Positions 26,300 through 35,516 of a stretch of DNA of 64,000 nucleotides are shown one piece after another. The notes under the pieces are model-generated. The model worked only from the letters and a program-made list of their open reading frames with translations, was not told the origin of the DNA and ran no database searches. The stretch lies in contig NC_013946.1 in assembly GCF_000024425.1 (NCBI RefSeq), positions 1,860,001 through 1,924,000 of the forward strand, read 5' to 3'. A program made the translations under genes and the position numbers. Every line of letters starts with the position of its first letter. Position 1 is the first letter of the stretch. Source of the stretch: Meiothermus ruber DSM 1279 (GTDB lineage Bacteria > Deinococcota > Deinococci > Deinococcales > Thermaceae).

Positions 26300-27535
26300 T
26301 CAGTCCACCCATTCCCCCCGGCGCATCAAGGGTTCGACCCCGCCGCTTGGGGTGATGCCGTCCACGTCCACCTGCTCGGAGCCAATCATCCAGTCGATGT
26401 GAATCAGGCTGTGGTTGGCACCGGCGGCCCGTTTTTGTTCGGGGGTGAGGTGGTGGCCGTTCTGCAGGCACTCGTCGTAGCTGGCGCCTAGGGCCAGGTG
26501 GCTGGCGGCGTTTTCGTCGTAGAGGGCTTCGTAAAAAAGCAACCCCGACTGCGCGATGGGCGAGCTATGGGGCACCAGCGCCACCTCCCCCAGCCGCCGG
26601 GCTCCCTCGTCGGTCTGGAGCAGGTGGTGCAGGATCTCCTGGCCCCGCTCGGCGTGGGCCTCGACCACCTGGCCCTGCTCGAAGCGCATCCGGAGGCCCT
26701 CGAGCAGGTGGCCGTGCAGGCTCAGGGGCTTGGTGCTCTGCACCCAGCCCTCCACCCGTTCGCGGTGGGGGGTAGTGAACACCTCCTCGGTGGGCAGGTT
26801 GGGTACGCAGCGGGCCCCGTTCTGGGCCCGGCCCGCCCCGCCCGCCCAGAGGTGGCCGTCGGCCAGCCCTACCCGCAGGTCGGTGCCGGGCCCCCGGAAG
26901 TGCAGGGCGGCGTAGCGCTTGGCGTTGAGCTGCTGCACGCGGCGCTCGAGGCCGTCCAGATGGGCCTGCCAGGCCGCCAGGGGGTCGGTCTGGTCTACCC
27001 GATTCACCTTAAAGATGGCCTCCCACAGCAACTCCATCTGCCGTTGAGGCGGCTCGTCCGGGAAGACCATCTGGGCCCAGCGCGGGGAGGCGGCCCCAAT
27101 GATGCACCAGTTGGTGGCAAACCCGCTAATCCGATCCGAGAAGGGCTTGCTGTACCGGGCCGCCGTTTGCGAAGCCTGACGGATTAGCTCGGGGTCCTGT
27201 CCCTGCAGTATTTCGGGGTCGTCGGCCAGGATACTGAGCCAGGCGTAGCCCTCATCCAGTGCCTTGAGCCGGGCCTCCACCATAAAAGTAGCGTACTCTT
27301 CGAAAGAATCCCGTGGGGCATAGCGGTAGCGCGCCAGGCTGAGCTGTTCGTCGTAGAACTGGGTGACCACCAGCCTCGAGCCTGCCTTATAGGCTTCCTC
27401 CACCACCCGCCGGGTGAGCGGTCGGGCCTCGAGGTTGGCGTTGATGAAGAGCTTCTGACCCGGTTGCAGGCCCACCCCCACCCTGACCGTTACCTCGGCC
27501 AGGCGCCGCAGTTGTTCTTCAAAGCTCTGGGACAT
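26300..27535 (-). CDS. M29-family thermophilic aminopeptidase
   Basis: This 411-residue cytoplasmic metallo-aminopeptidase is of the AmpS/AmpT/PepS family, first described from Thermus. It matches the family in length and pattern, with FATNWCIIGAASPRWAQMVFP and DLRVGLADGHLWAGG, then PNLPTEEVFTTPHRERVEG. Metal and catalytic residues come from HAERGQEIL, ALVPHSSPIAQSGLLFYEALYDENAASHLALG and HSLIHIDWMIGS. The enzyme trims N-terminal residues from peptides with broad specificity using two metal ions. It stands alone on the minus strand, 46 bases before the amylase gene, and may be co-transcribed with it. Upstream is a 159-bp gap to the IS5 element with no gene. Confidence 0.93.
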   Translation of the reverse strand: MSQSFEEQLRRLAEVTVRVGVGLQPGQKLFINANLEARPLTRRVVEEAYKAGSRLVVTQFYDEQLSLARYRYAPRDSFEEYATFMVEARLKALDEGYAWLSILADDPEILQGQDPELIRQASQTAARYSKPFSDRISGFATNWCIIGAASPRWAQMVFPDEPPQRQMELLWEAIFKVNRVDQTDPLAAWQAHLDGLERRVQQLNAKRYAALHFRGPGTDLRVGLADGHLWAGGAGRAQNGARCVPNLPTEEVFTTPHRERVEGWVQSTKPLSLHGHLLEGLRMRFEQGQVVEAHAERGQEILHHLLQTDEGARRLGEVALVPHSSPIAQSGLLFYEALYDENAASHLALGASYDECLQNGHHLTPEQKRAAGANHSLIHIDWMIGSEQVDVDGITPSGGVEPLMRRGEWVD

Positions 27536-27694
27536 GGCCCACAGCCTACCCTATGGCCCCCTATGGCCGGGTGGTTTGCCTGGTTTGCAAGCCTAAACGC
27601 CACTGCGGGAATGCACGCCCACCCCTTTGGTCGGCTTGAACTTCTCACCTTTGATTACGCCCAAAGATGAAGGATTCAAGCGGAACCGGTATAA

Positions 27695-28602
27695 GAAACT
27701 GTTGTAAAAGTCTCCCATCAGGCCTCAGACGGCCCTAGCCAGCCGCTTCACCAACAAGCGTATCATGCCTAAATACATCCAGGCCTCCGTTACCTCGGGA
27801 TAGTACTCGTAATCCTTCCCCAACCGCCGGCTCCGCCCCATCCAGGCAAACGTCCTTTCCACCACCCACCGCTTGGGCAACGGTTTGAACCCCTCCACCC
27901 GCACAATCTCCGGGGGAGGGGAAGCCTCCTTCACCCACACCCCACGCACCCCCGCATAGGGATGGGCTACCACCTCCAGCTCCAACCCTAGGGAGGCAGC
28001 TAGCCCCTTGAGACCCCGGTACCCCCAGTCCACGAAGACCTTCCGTGCCCTCGACCAATAGACGAGGTCCATCCCCTCCAGAAGGACCTTCCCACCCCAC
28101 TTGTCGTGTTCGTTGGCCGGGTGCACGTAGACCTTGAGCAAACGACCTCCCGTGTCCGTCAGGATCTGCCGCTTTCTCCCTTTGACCTTTTTCGCCCCGT
28201 CGTTCCCCCGGGGCCCCCCTTTTCACTCGTCTTCACCGACTGGCTGTCCATGACCAGGGCACTCGGGGAGGCATACCGTCCTTCCCGCTCCCGGTCACGA
28301 CGGGCCAGAACCTGAGCTACCTTCTCCCAAACCCCTTCCTTCTGCCACTTGCGGAAGTAGTGGTAGACCGTGGACCAGTGGGGTAAGTCATGGGGCATGG
28401 CCCGCCACTTGATGCCGTTTTCCAGGACGTAGAGTATGGCGTTTACGATCTCCCTTCTAGGCACTTTTGCAGGGCGGCCTCCCGGCTTGGGGGCGGGGAT
28501 CAAGGGCTCCAGGATGGCCCACTCCTCGTCCGTCAAATCGCTGGGGTAAAATCTACGTGTAGAAGCCACCCTTCAAGCATAGCAGACTTTTACGACAGTC
28601 TC
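27695..28602 (-). mobile_element. Complete IS5-family element (908 bp) inserted upstream of cdd
   Basis: The terminal inverted repeats are 18 bp with 16 matches: GAAACTGTTGTAAAAGTC at 27695-27712, and at the other end (28585-28602) the reverse complement of GAGACTGTCGTAAAAGTC. The target duplication TAA lies at 27692-27694 and 28603-28605. The two-frame transposase, ends and duplication are all intact, so the copy may still be active. It ends 17 bases before the cdd start codon. Confidence 0.93.
27725..28569 (-). CDS. IS5-family transposase made by -1 frameshift (orfA + orfB)
   Basis: orfA (28569 to 28159) begins MASTRRFYPSDLTDEEWAIL (DUF4096 domain) and reaches LVMDSQSVKTSEKGG with the first catalytic Asp. 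At AAAAGGGGGG on the coding strand (28214-28223) a -1 shift enters the second frame, which reads GGPRGNDGAKKVKGRKRQIL and continues to a stop at 27725. The second frame holds VFVDWGYRGLKG (second Asp) and KRWVVERTFAWMGRSRRLGK (catalytic Glu with its downstream Arg). A A-AAG-GGG slippery run at exactly this position is typical of two-frame members of the IS5 family. Taken alone, neither frame would make a complete DDE domain. Close homologues in a single frame would have roughly 270-280 residues. Confidence 0.88.
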
Positions 28603-28607
28603 TAAGG

Positions 28608-28613
28608 TATGCT
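28608..28613 (+). promoter_or_regulatory. -10 box TATGCT for leaderless cdd, separated from its upstream part by the IS
   Basis: TATGCT is followed by six bases and the GTG at 28620. The IS5 element ends five bases upstream of this box, so any native -35 now lies more than 900 bp away, and the IS end must supply the upstream promoter contacts. Confidence 0.55.
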
Positions 28614-28619
28614 AGGGCC

Positions 28620-29033
28620 GTGTCCAAAACGCCTCAAGAGATAGTCGAACTGCTCTACCAGCTCCTGGAACGCTCCTACTCACCCTACTCAGGCTTCGCT
28701 GTGGCAGCGGTGATTAAGTCGGGGTCGGGCCGGCTGTACGGTGGGGTTAATGTCGAAAACGCCGCCTACCCCCTCTCGCGCTGCGCTGAGCAGTCGGCCA
28801 CCTTACAGATGGTTTCGGCCGGAGAACGCGAGATCGCCGAGGTCTGGGTGCTCAGCCGGGGGGCACAGCCGGCCACCCCTTGCGGCGGCTGCCGGCAGGT
28901 GCTAAGCGAGTTCGCCCATCCCGGTGTGCCCGTGCACTGCCTGAGCGCCGACGGCCCCGAGCTACACACCACCGTGGGCGCCCTGCTACCCCACGCCTTT
29001 GGCAAGCAGTACCTCCAGCCAGACCAGGATTAA
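28620..29033 (+). CDS. cdd: Cytidine deaminase
   Basis: This 137-residue zinc enzyme deaminates cytidine and deoxycytidine to uridine in pyrimidine salvage. It has the small tetrameric form's motifs: SPYSGFAVAAVI, NVENAAYPLSRCAEQSA (Cys ligand and the proton-shuttling Glu), and TPCGGCRQVLSEF (two more Cys ligands). The zinc is held by three Cys, as in the Bacillus type. The GTG start sits six bases after a -10 box, so translation is probably leaderless. It converges with the pel-like locus, ending just before its last gene. Confidence 0.96.
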   Translation: MSKTPQEIVELLYQLLERSYSPYSGFAVAAVIKSGSGRLYGGVNVENAAYPLSRCAEQSATLQMVSAGEREIAEVWVLSRGAQPATPCGGCRQVLSEFAHPGVPVHCLSADGPELHTTVGALLPHAFGKQYLQPDQD

Positions 29034-29034
29034 T

Positions 29035-29742
29035 CTATAGCCGGGTTAGGTCGCGGTTGCTAACAAAGGTCGGCAACCCGTAGTACATCGCCCGGGCTCG
29101 AGCAAAACCCTCGAGCCAGAAACGATCGGTGTAGTCCAGCGCATAGAGCTCGAGGCCCAACCCCTGCAAACGAAATAGGCAGCTCAGGTTGTACTCGAGT
29201 TCGTAGGCGGGCAGCACCCGGTAGCCCCTGGGCGTCCAGGTGGTGGAAAACGACTCCAGAACCACCCCGTCAACCAGGCTCGAAAGCTCGGGCAGAAGAT
29301 AAAACCCACGGTTGGCGTACAGCCGCCTGGAGCCCACCAGGGCGCGCAACTGGGCTATGAGCTGGAGCATGGCGCCCCGATCCTGGGGGTTGAGGGTTAC
29401 GGTATCTAGGGTATCTAAAAACAAACCCTCAAATCCCATATCAATGGCCTTCTGGGCCTCATCCAGTCGGCTTCTAATCCAGTCGGGGTGGGCCGGGTCT
29501 ACATAAACCGTGTTCCAGTCCGGGTTGCGGGTCTTGCGGTGCCATGGCGCCGGGGTGGGCTGATCCTCGCCCAGGCTCAAGTAGGCCAGTGGCCGGGTGC
29601 CCTGGCGGCGCAGCCACTGAAGCTCTATAGGGGTATAGGCCCAGGTTTGCAAGACCACCTGGGCATAGCGGCGCAGTTGTTGTAGGCGTCCTTTGCCGTA
29701 GTAAAAAGCCAAGGCTTCCTTGCGGTACATCCTTCGCCTCAC
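29035..29742 (-). CDS. GH114-type glycoside hydrolase without signal peptide (second PelA-hydrolase-like protein)
   Basis: The 235 residues form a TIM-barrel-like domain of the GH114/TM1410 group, whose studied members are endo-alpha-1,4-polygalactosaminidases. Visible elements are FYYGKGRLQQLRRYAQVVLQ, GTRPLAYLSLGE, MGFEGLFLDTLDTV (Asp at the end of a barrel strand), YANRGFYLLPEL, VDGVVLESFST (candidate catalytic Glu) and the C-terminal ALDYTDRFW. I find no signal peptide, so it may act in the cytoplasm or with the adjacent membrane protein; a start further upstream is blocked by that gene. It overlaps the upstream gene by four bases (ATGA) and closes the locus. A polymer-length control or lyase-like trimming role is inference. 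Confidence 0.8.
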   Translation of the reverse strand: MRRRMYRKEALAFYYGKGRLQQLRRYAQVVLQTWAYTPIELQWLRRQGTRPLAYLSLGEDQPTPAPWHRKTRNPDWNTVYVDPAHPDWIRSRLDEAQKAIDMGFEGLFLDTLDTVTLNPQDRGAMLQLIAQLRALVGSRRLYANRGFYLLPELSSLVDGVVLESFSTTWTPRGYRVLPAYELEYNLSCLFRLQGLGLELYALDYTDRFWLEGFARARAMYYGLPTFVSNRDLTRL

Positions 29743-31169
29743 TGGTAGTTGCGCAATTCACGTAAAACTGGCAAAGCCACCAGCAGCAGGTAACTGGTAA
29801 AAACCCCACACCCGATCAGATAGCTCACCGACTCATCCAGGGGGAGCAGGCCCTGGATGGACAGGGCAAACGCCACGGCATAAACCAGCAACGCCAGCAG
29901 CATGCCCAGCAAAACCCTCAAGGTACGGTTCATGGAGGTGAGGGTAAAAGCCACGAAAAACCCAATGCCCAGTAAAAAGTTTGCGAGCAAAAAGACCTCC
30001 GACGCCGGGCTGTTGAGGCCGAAAAATACCTTGGTCAGCAGGCTTAGGACTAGCAACAGCGCGGCATACGAAGCCAGCGCAGATAGAAAAATGCGATTGA
30101 TGTTACGGGCAAACACCCTCAGGTCGCTGGTGCTGGCCAGCAGCAAGCTCACCCGCTCCAAAAAAACCCGCAACTGCCATTCCAGCCCGCCCATGCTCAG
30201 CACCAGCGGCACCACCGCCAGGCCCAGCACAATGGAGGTGCCGGTAACCCAGTGCCAGAAGGGGTTGATGAAAACAAAGATCGCACTAAAGAGCCCATAC
30301 AGCACCAGCGGGATCGCATCCAGCCAGTCGGCTTTTTGCAGCACCTTCCAGGGCGAGTGGCCGGCCCTGGTTCGAAGCTCCAGCAGCGCGGCCGCCACGC
30401 TCAGCAGGACGGAGCCCATCATGACCGTAACCGTGCCGGTGGCGCCCAGCAGCTCGGGAAACCACAAAAACAGCACCCCAGCCAGCACCGCCGGTAGAGC
30501 GGCCAGCAGCAGCCACAGCTCGCGTTTATACAAAAGCAGGATGCTCGAGGCCATATGATAAGCCGTCTGTAAAACCACCAAGACCGCGAGGGCCAGGTCG
30601 GCCTGTAGAAGCAATGAAACTAGTAAAGCCGGCCCCAGGCCCAGAAAAAACATGGTTTGCAAGAGCTTACGGGCCTCAGCAGCAAACCCACGGCCCATCA
30701 ACACATAGGCCAGGCGAATCATGCCCTGGCTCCAAGCCCAGCCCAGAATCGCCGATAAAATCAGGCCGAGGGTGGCTTCCCGGGCACCCACCCAGGCAAA
30801 AATCGCCGGAAAAAACAGGCCGGGCATCCCGTAAAAAAGCCCATGCGAAAGCTCTCGTAAAGTTTCGGGCAGGCGATTGGCTTTACGTCTGGAAGCAGCC
30901 GCTCGACGCGGCGCTATCCGATAGAGCGCTTCCGCCAGCTCAAACACATTGGGGTATCCGTAGCGTTCCAGCACCATTCGGTCGTTGTAGCCGTGAGCCT
31001 CGAGCACCGCAGCCACCTGCTGGGCATCCACTGCGGTTTCAATCAACGGCCCGAGGTGTTGCAACAGCGGCGTTAGGCGATCCGTGGCACCCACCGGGTA
31101 ACCAGTGCGGGTGTAGCTGGCTAAGACCGCCACCCCCCGCTCGCTATAAAACTCTGTACGCTGGCTCAT
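29739..31169 (-). CDS. Polytopic membrane protein in the PelG position (candidate polysaccharide export/synthesis partner)
   Basis: The first about 100 residues are soluble (ERGVAVLASYTRTGYPVGATDRLTPLL, then NVFELAEALYRIAPRRAAASRR). About ten to twelve hydrophobic helices follow, from GLFYGMPGLFFPAIFAWVG to the C-terminus. No sugar-transfer motif is seen. PelG of known loci is a 12-helix membrane protein of the polysaccharide-flippase-like type that works with PelF; this protein has the same place right after pelF, but I cannot show homology. The ATG at 31169 is preceded by GAGGAG at eleven bases; an in-frame upstream start at 31220 is less likely. It overlaps the last gene of the locus by four bases. 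Confidence 0.7.
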   Translation of the reverse strand: MSQRTEFYSERGVAVLASYTRTGYPVGATDRLTPLLQHLGPLIETAVDAQQVAAVLEAHGYNDRMVLERYGYPNVFELAEALYRIAPRRAAASRRKANRLPETLRELSHGLFYGMPGLFFPAIFAWVGAREATLGLILSAILGWAWSQGMIRLAYVLMGRGFAAEARKLLQTMFFLGLGPALLVSLLLQADLALAVLVVLQTAYHMASSILLLYKRELWLLLAALPAVLAGVLFLWFPELLGATGTVTVMMGSVLLSVAAALLELRTRAGHSPWKVLQKADWLDAIPLVLYGLFSAIFVFINPFWHWVTGTSIVLGLAVVPLVLSMGGLEWQLRVFLERVSLLLASTSDLRVFARNINRIFLSALASYAALLLVLSLLTKVFFGLNSPASEVFLLANFLLGIGFFVAFTLTSMNRTLRVLLGMLLALLVYAVAFALSIQGLLPLDESVSYLIGCGVFTSYLLLVALPVLRELRNYQ

Positions 31170-31361
31170 GCCGACTGCCACTCCTCGAGGTGTCCCACCG
31201 GCCTTCCGCCAACGGTTCAAATTTGCATGCGCTCCTGCGAAGTTGTGACAGGAGGGTGCATCCTACCATCCATTGCCTTGCCCACCTTCTCAATGAGGCT
31301 CCACGATACCCCACCACACAGATATATGCATCGTAACAGACCCTGTCGGGGGTAAGGAATC

Positions 31362-32864
31362 TCATGTAACAGCCTCACCACTACCTACCAGCATCAGATC
31401 AGCCCTATCTTTCGCTTCTTCTTGGACAGGAACTCGCCCGGCTTGAGCCGCGAAAACCACGTCCTGGTACATTTTCCGGTAGTCGTTCAGAAAACGCTCG
31501 AGGGTAAAGTATTTGAGCACCCGGGCCCGCGCCGCTTTACCCAAAGCAATTCGACGTTCATCATCGAGCAAGAGCTCAACGCATGCCTTGCCCATAGCCA
31601 CAGGGTCGCGGGCCGGCACCAGAATGCCTGCATCCCCTACCGCCTCCGCCACCCCCCCCACATCGGTGGAAACTGTAGCCCGCTCACACGACATAGCCTC
31701 AATCACCGCGTAAGGGAAACTCTCCGAGATGCTGCTCAGCACCACCACATGGCCGGCCTGATAGCCCTTTGCGACTGGTGAAACACGGCCTTCGAAGCTC
31801 GCTGCCCCCTGCAGTCCCAACCTAACGATAAGCTCTTCGCAGCTCGCTCGATAAGGCTCGTTGCCCTTTGGAGTAGGACCAAAAATGCGCAAGCGAGCAT
31901 TGGGAACCTGCTCTTTGGTGTATGCAAATGCTTCAATCAAGGTATGCAGGTCTTTAAGGGGGTCGATACGGCCTACAAAAACGAGTGTTGGCAGATCGGG
32001 TTCTACTGCGGGTGGCGGAAACTGCGTTGGGTCGATGCCGTTGTGTATCGGTCGAATAGAGGAAGGAAAAGCCCCGTTGCGTTCCTCCCAGCGGCGGTTG
32101 TACTCCGAGACCGGCACGATCAGATCGGCCATGCGGTAGGCCGCGCTCGAGAGCAAGCGGAAAAAGTTCAGAATTAGGATTCGTACCGAAGAGCTATAGG
32201 GCGCCTGAAGGTAGCTTAGATAGCGCTCCCGAAGGTACACCCCATGCTCGGTAAGCACAAAAGGAGCCTGGTGATACCATTTGCCCACCATTCCAACCAA
32301 GGCTGCAGGCCCGTTAGAAACAGCGTGATAGACCGCGGCTCTGGGCGGAATAAACTGCAAAGGACGGAGCAGGTGCTCGAGCAGGTCTGTAGCCAGCAAG
32401 GCGTCCTGTAGGGTTAATTCTGGTAGTCCTGCGCTGGAGGTATCCTGGGACTGGCACTCCTTCCAGGCTTTAATCAGGCGCCCAATCGAGGCTTCGCTCA
32501 GCAAAGCCTCTCCAAGGTCGGCCTGCCGGGCGTAGCCAGCCATCGCCTTTAAGGCCCAAAGAAAATAGGTGGTGCCCCAGTTGGGCCTTACCAGGGCGTT
32601 TACAAAGCTGTGGTGTACCTGGTTAAACCAGTGGGAAGCCCGGTTCCTGGAGCGACCCCGGCGCACCGAGCTCCACAAGGGAAAATTCACCACGCCTTTT
32701 AGATTGGCAGGTGCAGGATAAACGGCTTTTTCCAGGCCGTTGCTGGTAAGGGCGATTACTTCGAACTCGAGCTCCTGGAGCCCGCGGATAAGCTGATCGC
32801 ACCATACACTCACCCCTCCTTCCACAAAGGGGTAGGTTCCTTCGGTAACCAGGGCAATCCTCAT
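31362..32864 (-). CDS. pelF: PelF-type GT4 glycosyltransferase
   Basis: This 500-residue cytoplasmic retaining glycosyltransferase is of family GT4. The N-terminus MRIALVTEGTYPFVEGGVSVWCDQLI is the hallmark of the PelF subgroup (DUF3492 region). The C-terminal Rossmann domain contains LVFVGRIDPLKDLHTLIEAF, GPTPKGNEPY, FEGRVSPVAKGYQAGHVVVLSSISESFPYAVIEAMSC with the E-x7-E motif, and DVGGVAEAVGDAGILV. PelF of Pseudomonas polymerises the Pel polysaccharide from UDP-N-acetylhexosamine, so the same sugar type is expected. The stop of the deacetylase gene lies 21 bases upstream, which indicates co-transcription. Confidence 0.88.
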   Translation of the reverse strand: MRIALVTEGTYPFVEGGVSVWCDQLIRGLQELEFEVIALTSNGLEKAVYPAPANLKGVVNFPLWSSVRRGRSRNRASHWFNQVHHSFVNALVRPNWGTTYFLWALKAMAGYARQADLGEALLSEASIGRLIKAWKECQSQDTSSAGLPELTLQDALLATDLLEHLLRPLQFIPPRAAVYHAVSNGPAALVGMVGKWYHQAPFVLTEHGVYLRERYLSYLQAPYSSSVRILILNFFRLLSSAAYRMADLIVPVSEYNRRWEERNGAFPSSIRPIHNGIDPTQFPPPAVEPDLPTLVFVGRIDPLKDLHTLIEAFAYTKEQVPNARLRIFGPTPKGNEPYRASCEELIVRLGLQGAASFEGRVSPVAKGYQAGHVVVLSSISESFPYAVIEAMSCERATVSTDVGGVAEAVGDAGILVPARDPVAMGKACVELLLDDERRIALGKAARARVLKYFTLERFLNDYRKMYQDVVFAAQAGRVPVQEEAKDRADLMLVGSGEAVT

Positions 32865-32885
32865 AGAATCTGTCCCGCCCCTCTC

Positions 32886-35174
32886 CTACTCCCCAGGGTA
32901 GTAGGAAAAACGCAGTTCCTGCCCGGCCGACAGGCTCACTTTTGAAACGGTATCCCCACCGTACACCCAGCTCACCCCCTGCGCAGCCCCTGTAAAAAAC
33001 AGCACCCCGGAAGTTCCGGCAGGCGCAGAGATTGTGACCCGACCCTGGCCGCGATCCCAAAAAGCGGTGATGCCTGCCCGGAGCAGAGCTGTGTGTTGAG
33101 TACGCTCAGCCACATACGCGCCAATCTCGTCCCAGGAAGGATTGAGCACCGGGATGCTGTAATAGCTGGTGTATTTCTGCATTAAGCGCTCGAGGTAATC
33201 GAAAACCAGGCTGCGCCCCGGCGCATACTCCCGCAGGTTGGCCTGGTGGAAGTAGTGGGAGCTGGCGCTAGTTTGCAGGTGGTGGAGGGCCAGGTTGGTC
33301 TCCTGCTCGAGGATTTCCTCGTAAGTAAGCGCCCTGGGCCAGTATGGGAAGCGCCCACCGGGCGCATAGATGTAGTTGTAAAAGGAGGCGGCCTCAGCCG
33401 GGGTGGTCACGGTGTAGGCAATGTTGGTGGGCCAGACCGGAATCATCAGCAGGTTTGGGCGCAGCGCCACGCCGCAGATGGGACAGGGGGGTTTGTGGCT
33501 ACCCACCGAGTAGTTGCCGTGGATGTAGCGAATGCCCAGCTCAACCGCGCGATCCAGCATGGCCTGGTTGGCGCAAATCAAACCAAAGTCCTTGCGCGGC
33601 TCATCCGCACCGGGGCCGGTGGGCCCCGAAACCGCCGGGCAGTCCGAAGGCAAGGCCGGGGGAACCACCGGCGCTGGGGCAGGGCTCCGGTACCAGCCCA
33701 GGCCCGAAAGTTCGCCGGTTTTGAGGGTTTTGGGGCTGTACCAAAGGCCCATCTGGTTGGCTAAGCGGGTGTTCTCGGCAATTTGGAAGCGCAGCGCCGC
33801 TGGGTCGGTGATGTTGTCCATGGAGGGGTGATCGCGGGTATGGTTGACCCAGCGCATCCGGCTGGCCAGGCACTTGGTCAGGCTGGACAGAGGGTCGCCG
33901 CTGGACACCCCTGGGTTGCAACTGGCCGCCACGCCGAGGTTCACCCCGCGACCGTTGAAGACCAGATTGAGCATGAAGCCATTGCTGAGCGGGTAGCTGG
34001 CATTGAGCCGGCGCTGTTGCTGGTACACCGACCACGCATCCTGCGCCGATATCCGGAAAGGCTCGCTTCGGTAGCGCAGGGGGTCGCCGGGCTGGAGGGC
34101 CTCATCCCACCAGTCGGACTCGAGGCCCCAGTCGTCCACGTCGACCGCCAGAATATGCCGCCGCTCCCCGATGAACAGCCCCCGCGTGGCCCAGCGAACG
34201 AGGCCATAGCCCAGCAGTTGGGTGTGCAGCAGGTAGGGGTTGCTGGCAAAGGTCAGGGCGATGCGCTCCCGTCCATCAGAAGACCTGCTCAACACCCCCA
34301 GCACATTGCCGCTCGAGTCCTGCAAAAGCGGCTGTGCCGAACAGCCGGGTGACTCCTCGGGCGTCGCCAGACGAGCCGGGTAAAGATAGGCGTTTTGAAT
34401 GGGGATTTCTGCACTTGGATTGAGGTAGCTAAACACGCCCCGTCCTTCGGGAGTAAGGGTCATCCGCACCGGCGGGTAAAGGGGTGGATCGCCCGGCGGA
34501 TTGGTGGCCGGGTTATCGGTGCGCACACCCTCATCACCAGCGGGCCGCACAGCGCGCATGCAGTAGTCCTCGGGTTCGGCGTAATTGAAAACCGGATCGC
34601 CTGTTCCAAGGAAGGTGTAAAGCGAAACCAAACGAACCGCATAACGGCGCTGGTAGTCCCAGAGCCGATTCCACTCATCCGCATCAAAAGCGCTGGCAAA
34701 AACCCCCGGTGATACTTCGTAAGCCAGGTTGTTGCTGGCCAGCAAGACGGCCTGGAAGCGCCCACCAGCGCTATCTTCCAGCACGCTTGGGGTCAGGGCC
34801 TGTGTAGAGGCGATCAGAACCTCATAGTTGGCCCCTAGTTGGTCAAGCAAAGCCCGCCAGGCCTGCAGACCGGGGTCTTCGGGGGTTGGGCCAATCACCA
34901 GGATGCGCAGGGCCACACGGTTTGCCGGCAGCCCCTGCGCCTGCACGCTCCCTGGACGAGACCGGCTCGAGCTGGGAATCTGCACCCTGGGAAGGGGACG
35001 GTTGGCGTCTGGCTGCTGCAGCGGCAGGGCCACCGGGGCCCCCTCAAAACGGGGCATGGAGGGTGTCTGGGCCGAACCATCCGATACCTGGCCCGAATTG
35101 TTTTTCTGCAGGCTGCATCCGGATAGCAACAGTACAAGCAGAGCTAAAAGAGGCGCAATCTGTGTCCTATTCAT
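32886..35174 (-). CDS. Lipoprotein with Agd3/PelA-type (CE18) polysaccharide deacetylase domain
   Basis: The 762-residue protein has a signal peptide ending in the lipobox LLSGCS, then a disordered linker. The region RILVIGPTPEDPGLQAWRALLDQLGANYEVLI is a flavodoxin-like part found before this type of deacetylase. The metal site matches Agd3 and the PelA deacetylase domain: HILAVDVDDWGL (Asp residues) and RWVNHTRDHPSMDNI (His residues). Later elements are IRYIHGNYSVG, PNLLMIPVWPTNIAYTV and the last His region SSHYFHQANLRE. C-terminal residues form a small beta domain. It should remove acetyl groups from a GalNAc-containing polymer outside the membrane. It sits 21 bases before pelF. Confidence 0.8.
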   Translation of the reverse strand: MNRTQIAPLLALLVLLLSGCSLQKNNSGQVSDGSAQTPSMPRFEGAPVALPLQQPDANRPLPRVQIPSSSRSRPGSVQAQGLPANRVALRILVIGPTPEDPGLQAWRALLDQLGANYEVLIASTQALTPSVLEDSAGGRFQAVLLASNNLAYEVSPGVFASAFDADEWNRLWDYQRRYAVRLVSLYTFLGTGDPVFNYAEPEDYCMRAVRPAGDEGVRTDNPATNPPGDPPLYPPVRMTLTPEGRGVFSYLNPSAEIPIQNAYLYPARLATPEESPGCSAQPLLQDSSGNVLGVLSRSSDGRERIALTFASNPYLLHTQLLGYGLVRWATRGLFIGERRHILAVDVDDWGLESDWWDEALQPGDPLRYRSEPFRISAQDAWSVYQQQRRLNASYPLSNGFMLNLVFNGRGVNLGVAASCNPGVSSGDPLSSLTKCLASRMRWVNHTRDHPSMDNITDPAALRFQIAENTRLANQMGLWYSPKTLKTGELSGLGWYRSPAPAPVVPPALPSDCPAVSGPTGPGADEPRKDFGLICANQAMLDRAVELGIRYIHGNYSVGSHKPPCPICGVALRPNLLMIPVWPTNIAYTVTTPAEAASFYNYIYAPGGRFPYWPRALTYEEILEQETNLALHHLQTSASSHYFHQANLREYAPGRSLVFDYLERLMQKYTSYYSIPVLNPSWDEIGAYVAERTQHTALLRAGITAFWDRGQGRVTISAPAGTSGVLFFTGAAQGVSWVYGGDTVSKVSLSAGQELRFSYYPGE

Positions 35175-35516
35175 CCGCTAGTGAACCCTTAATCTAAAAT
35201 GAGATGGACTTAAACCCCTGAGGCCGCCTTACCAAGTCTAAGGGTAGAAGAAGATGGTCAAACGCAGTAGTAGATTCCTTGAGTTACCGCACGTTACATT
35301 AATGCACCTTTTCACTTAGAACTCAATAACATTTCATGGGCCTAAAAAACCCCACATACTTTTCAAAGATAGGCTTTTGGCCCTGTCAAAGCCGTGCCCA
35401 ATAGTTCAGACCCGCCCTTACGCTCCCGCTCATGGCATGTGCAAAACGCACTCGAGCCCCCAGGGCTCGGTGAGATTTTTGCGTCTAGGGCTTTTTATCC
35501 TGACTTAACGGGGGAG
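35175..35516. other. 342-bp AT-rich spacer inside the pel-like locus
   Basis: I see no gene here. A hairpin CGAGCCC/GGGCTCG (35452-35468) is followed by ATTTTT on the plus strand and GTTTTG on the minus strand. On the minus strand, TTGACA (about 35384-35389) and several T/A-rich hexamers could make a second promoter for the deacetylase-pelF part. The A+T content is clearly above that of the flanks. Confidence 0.5.
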
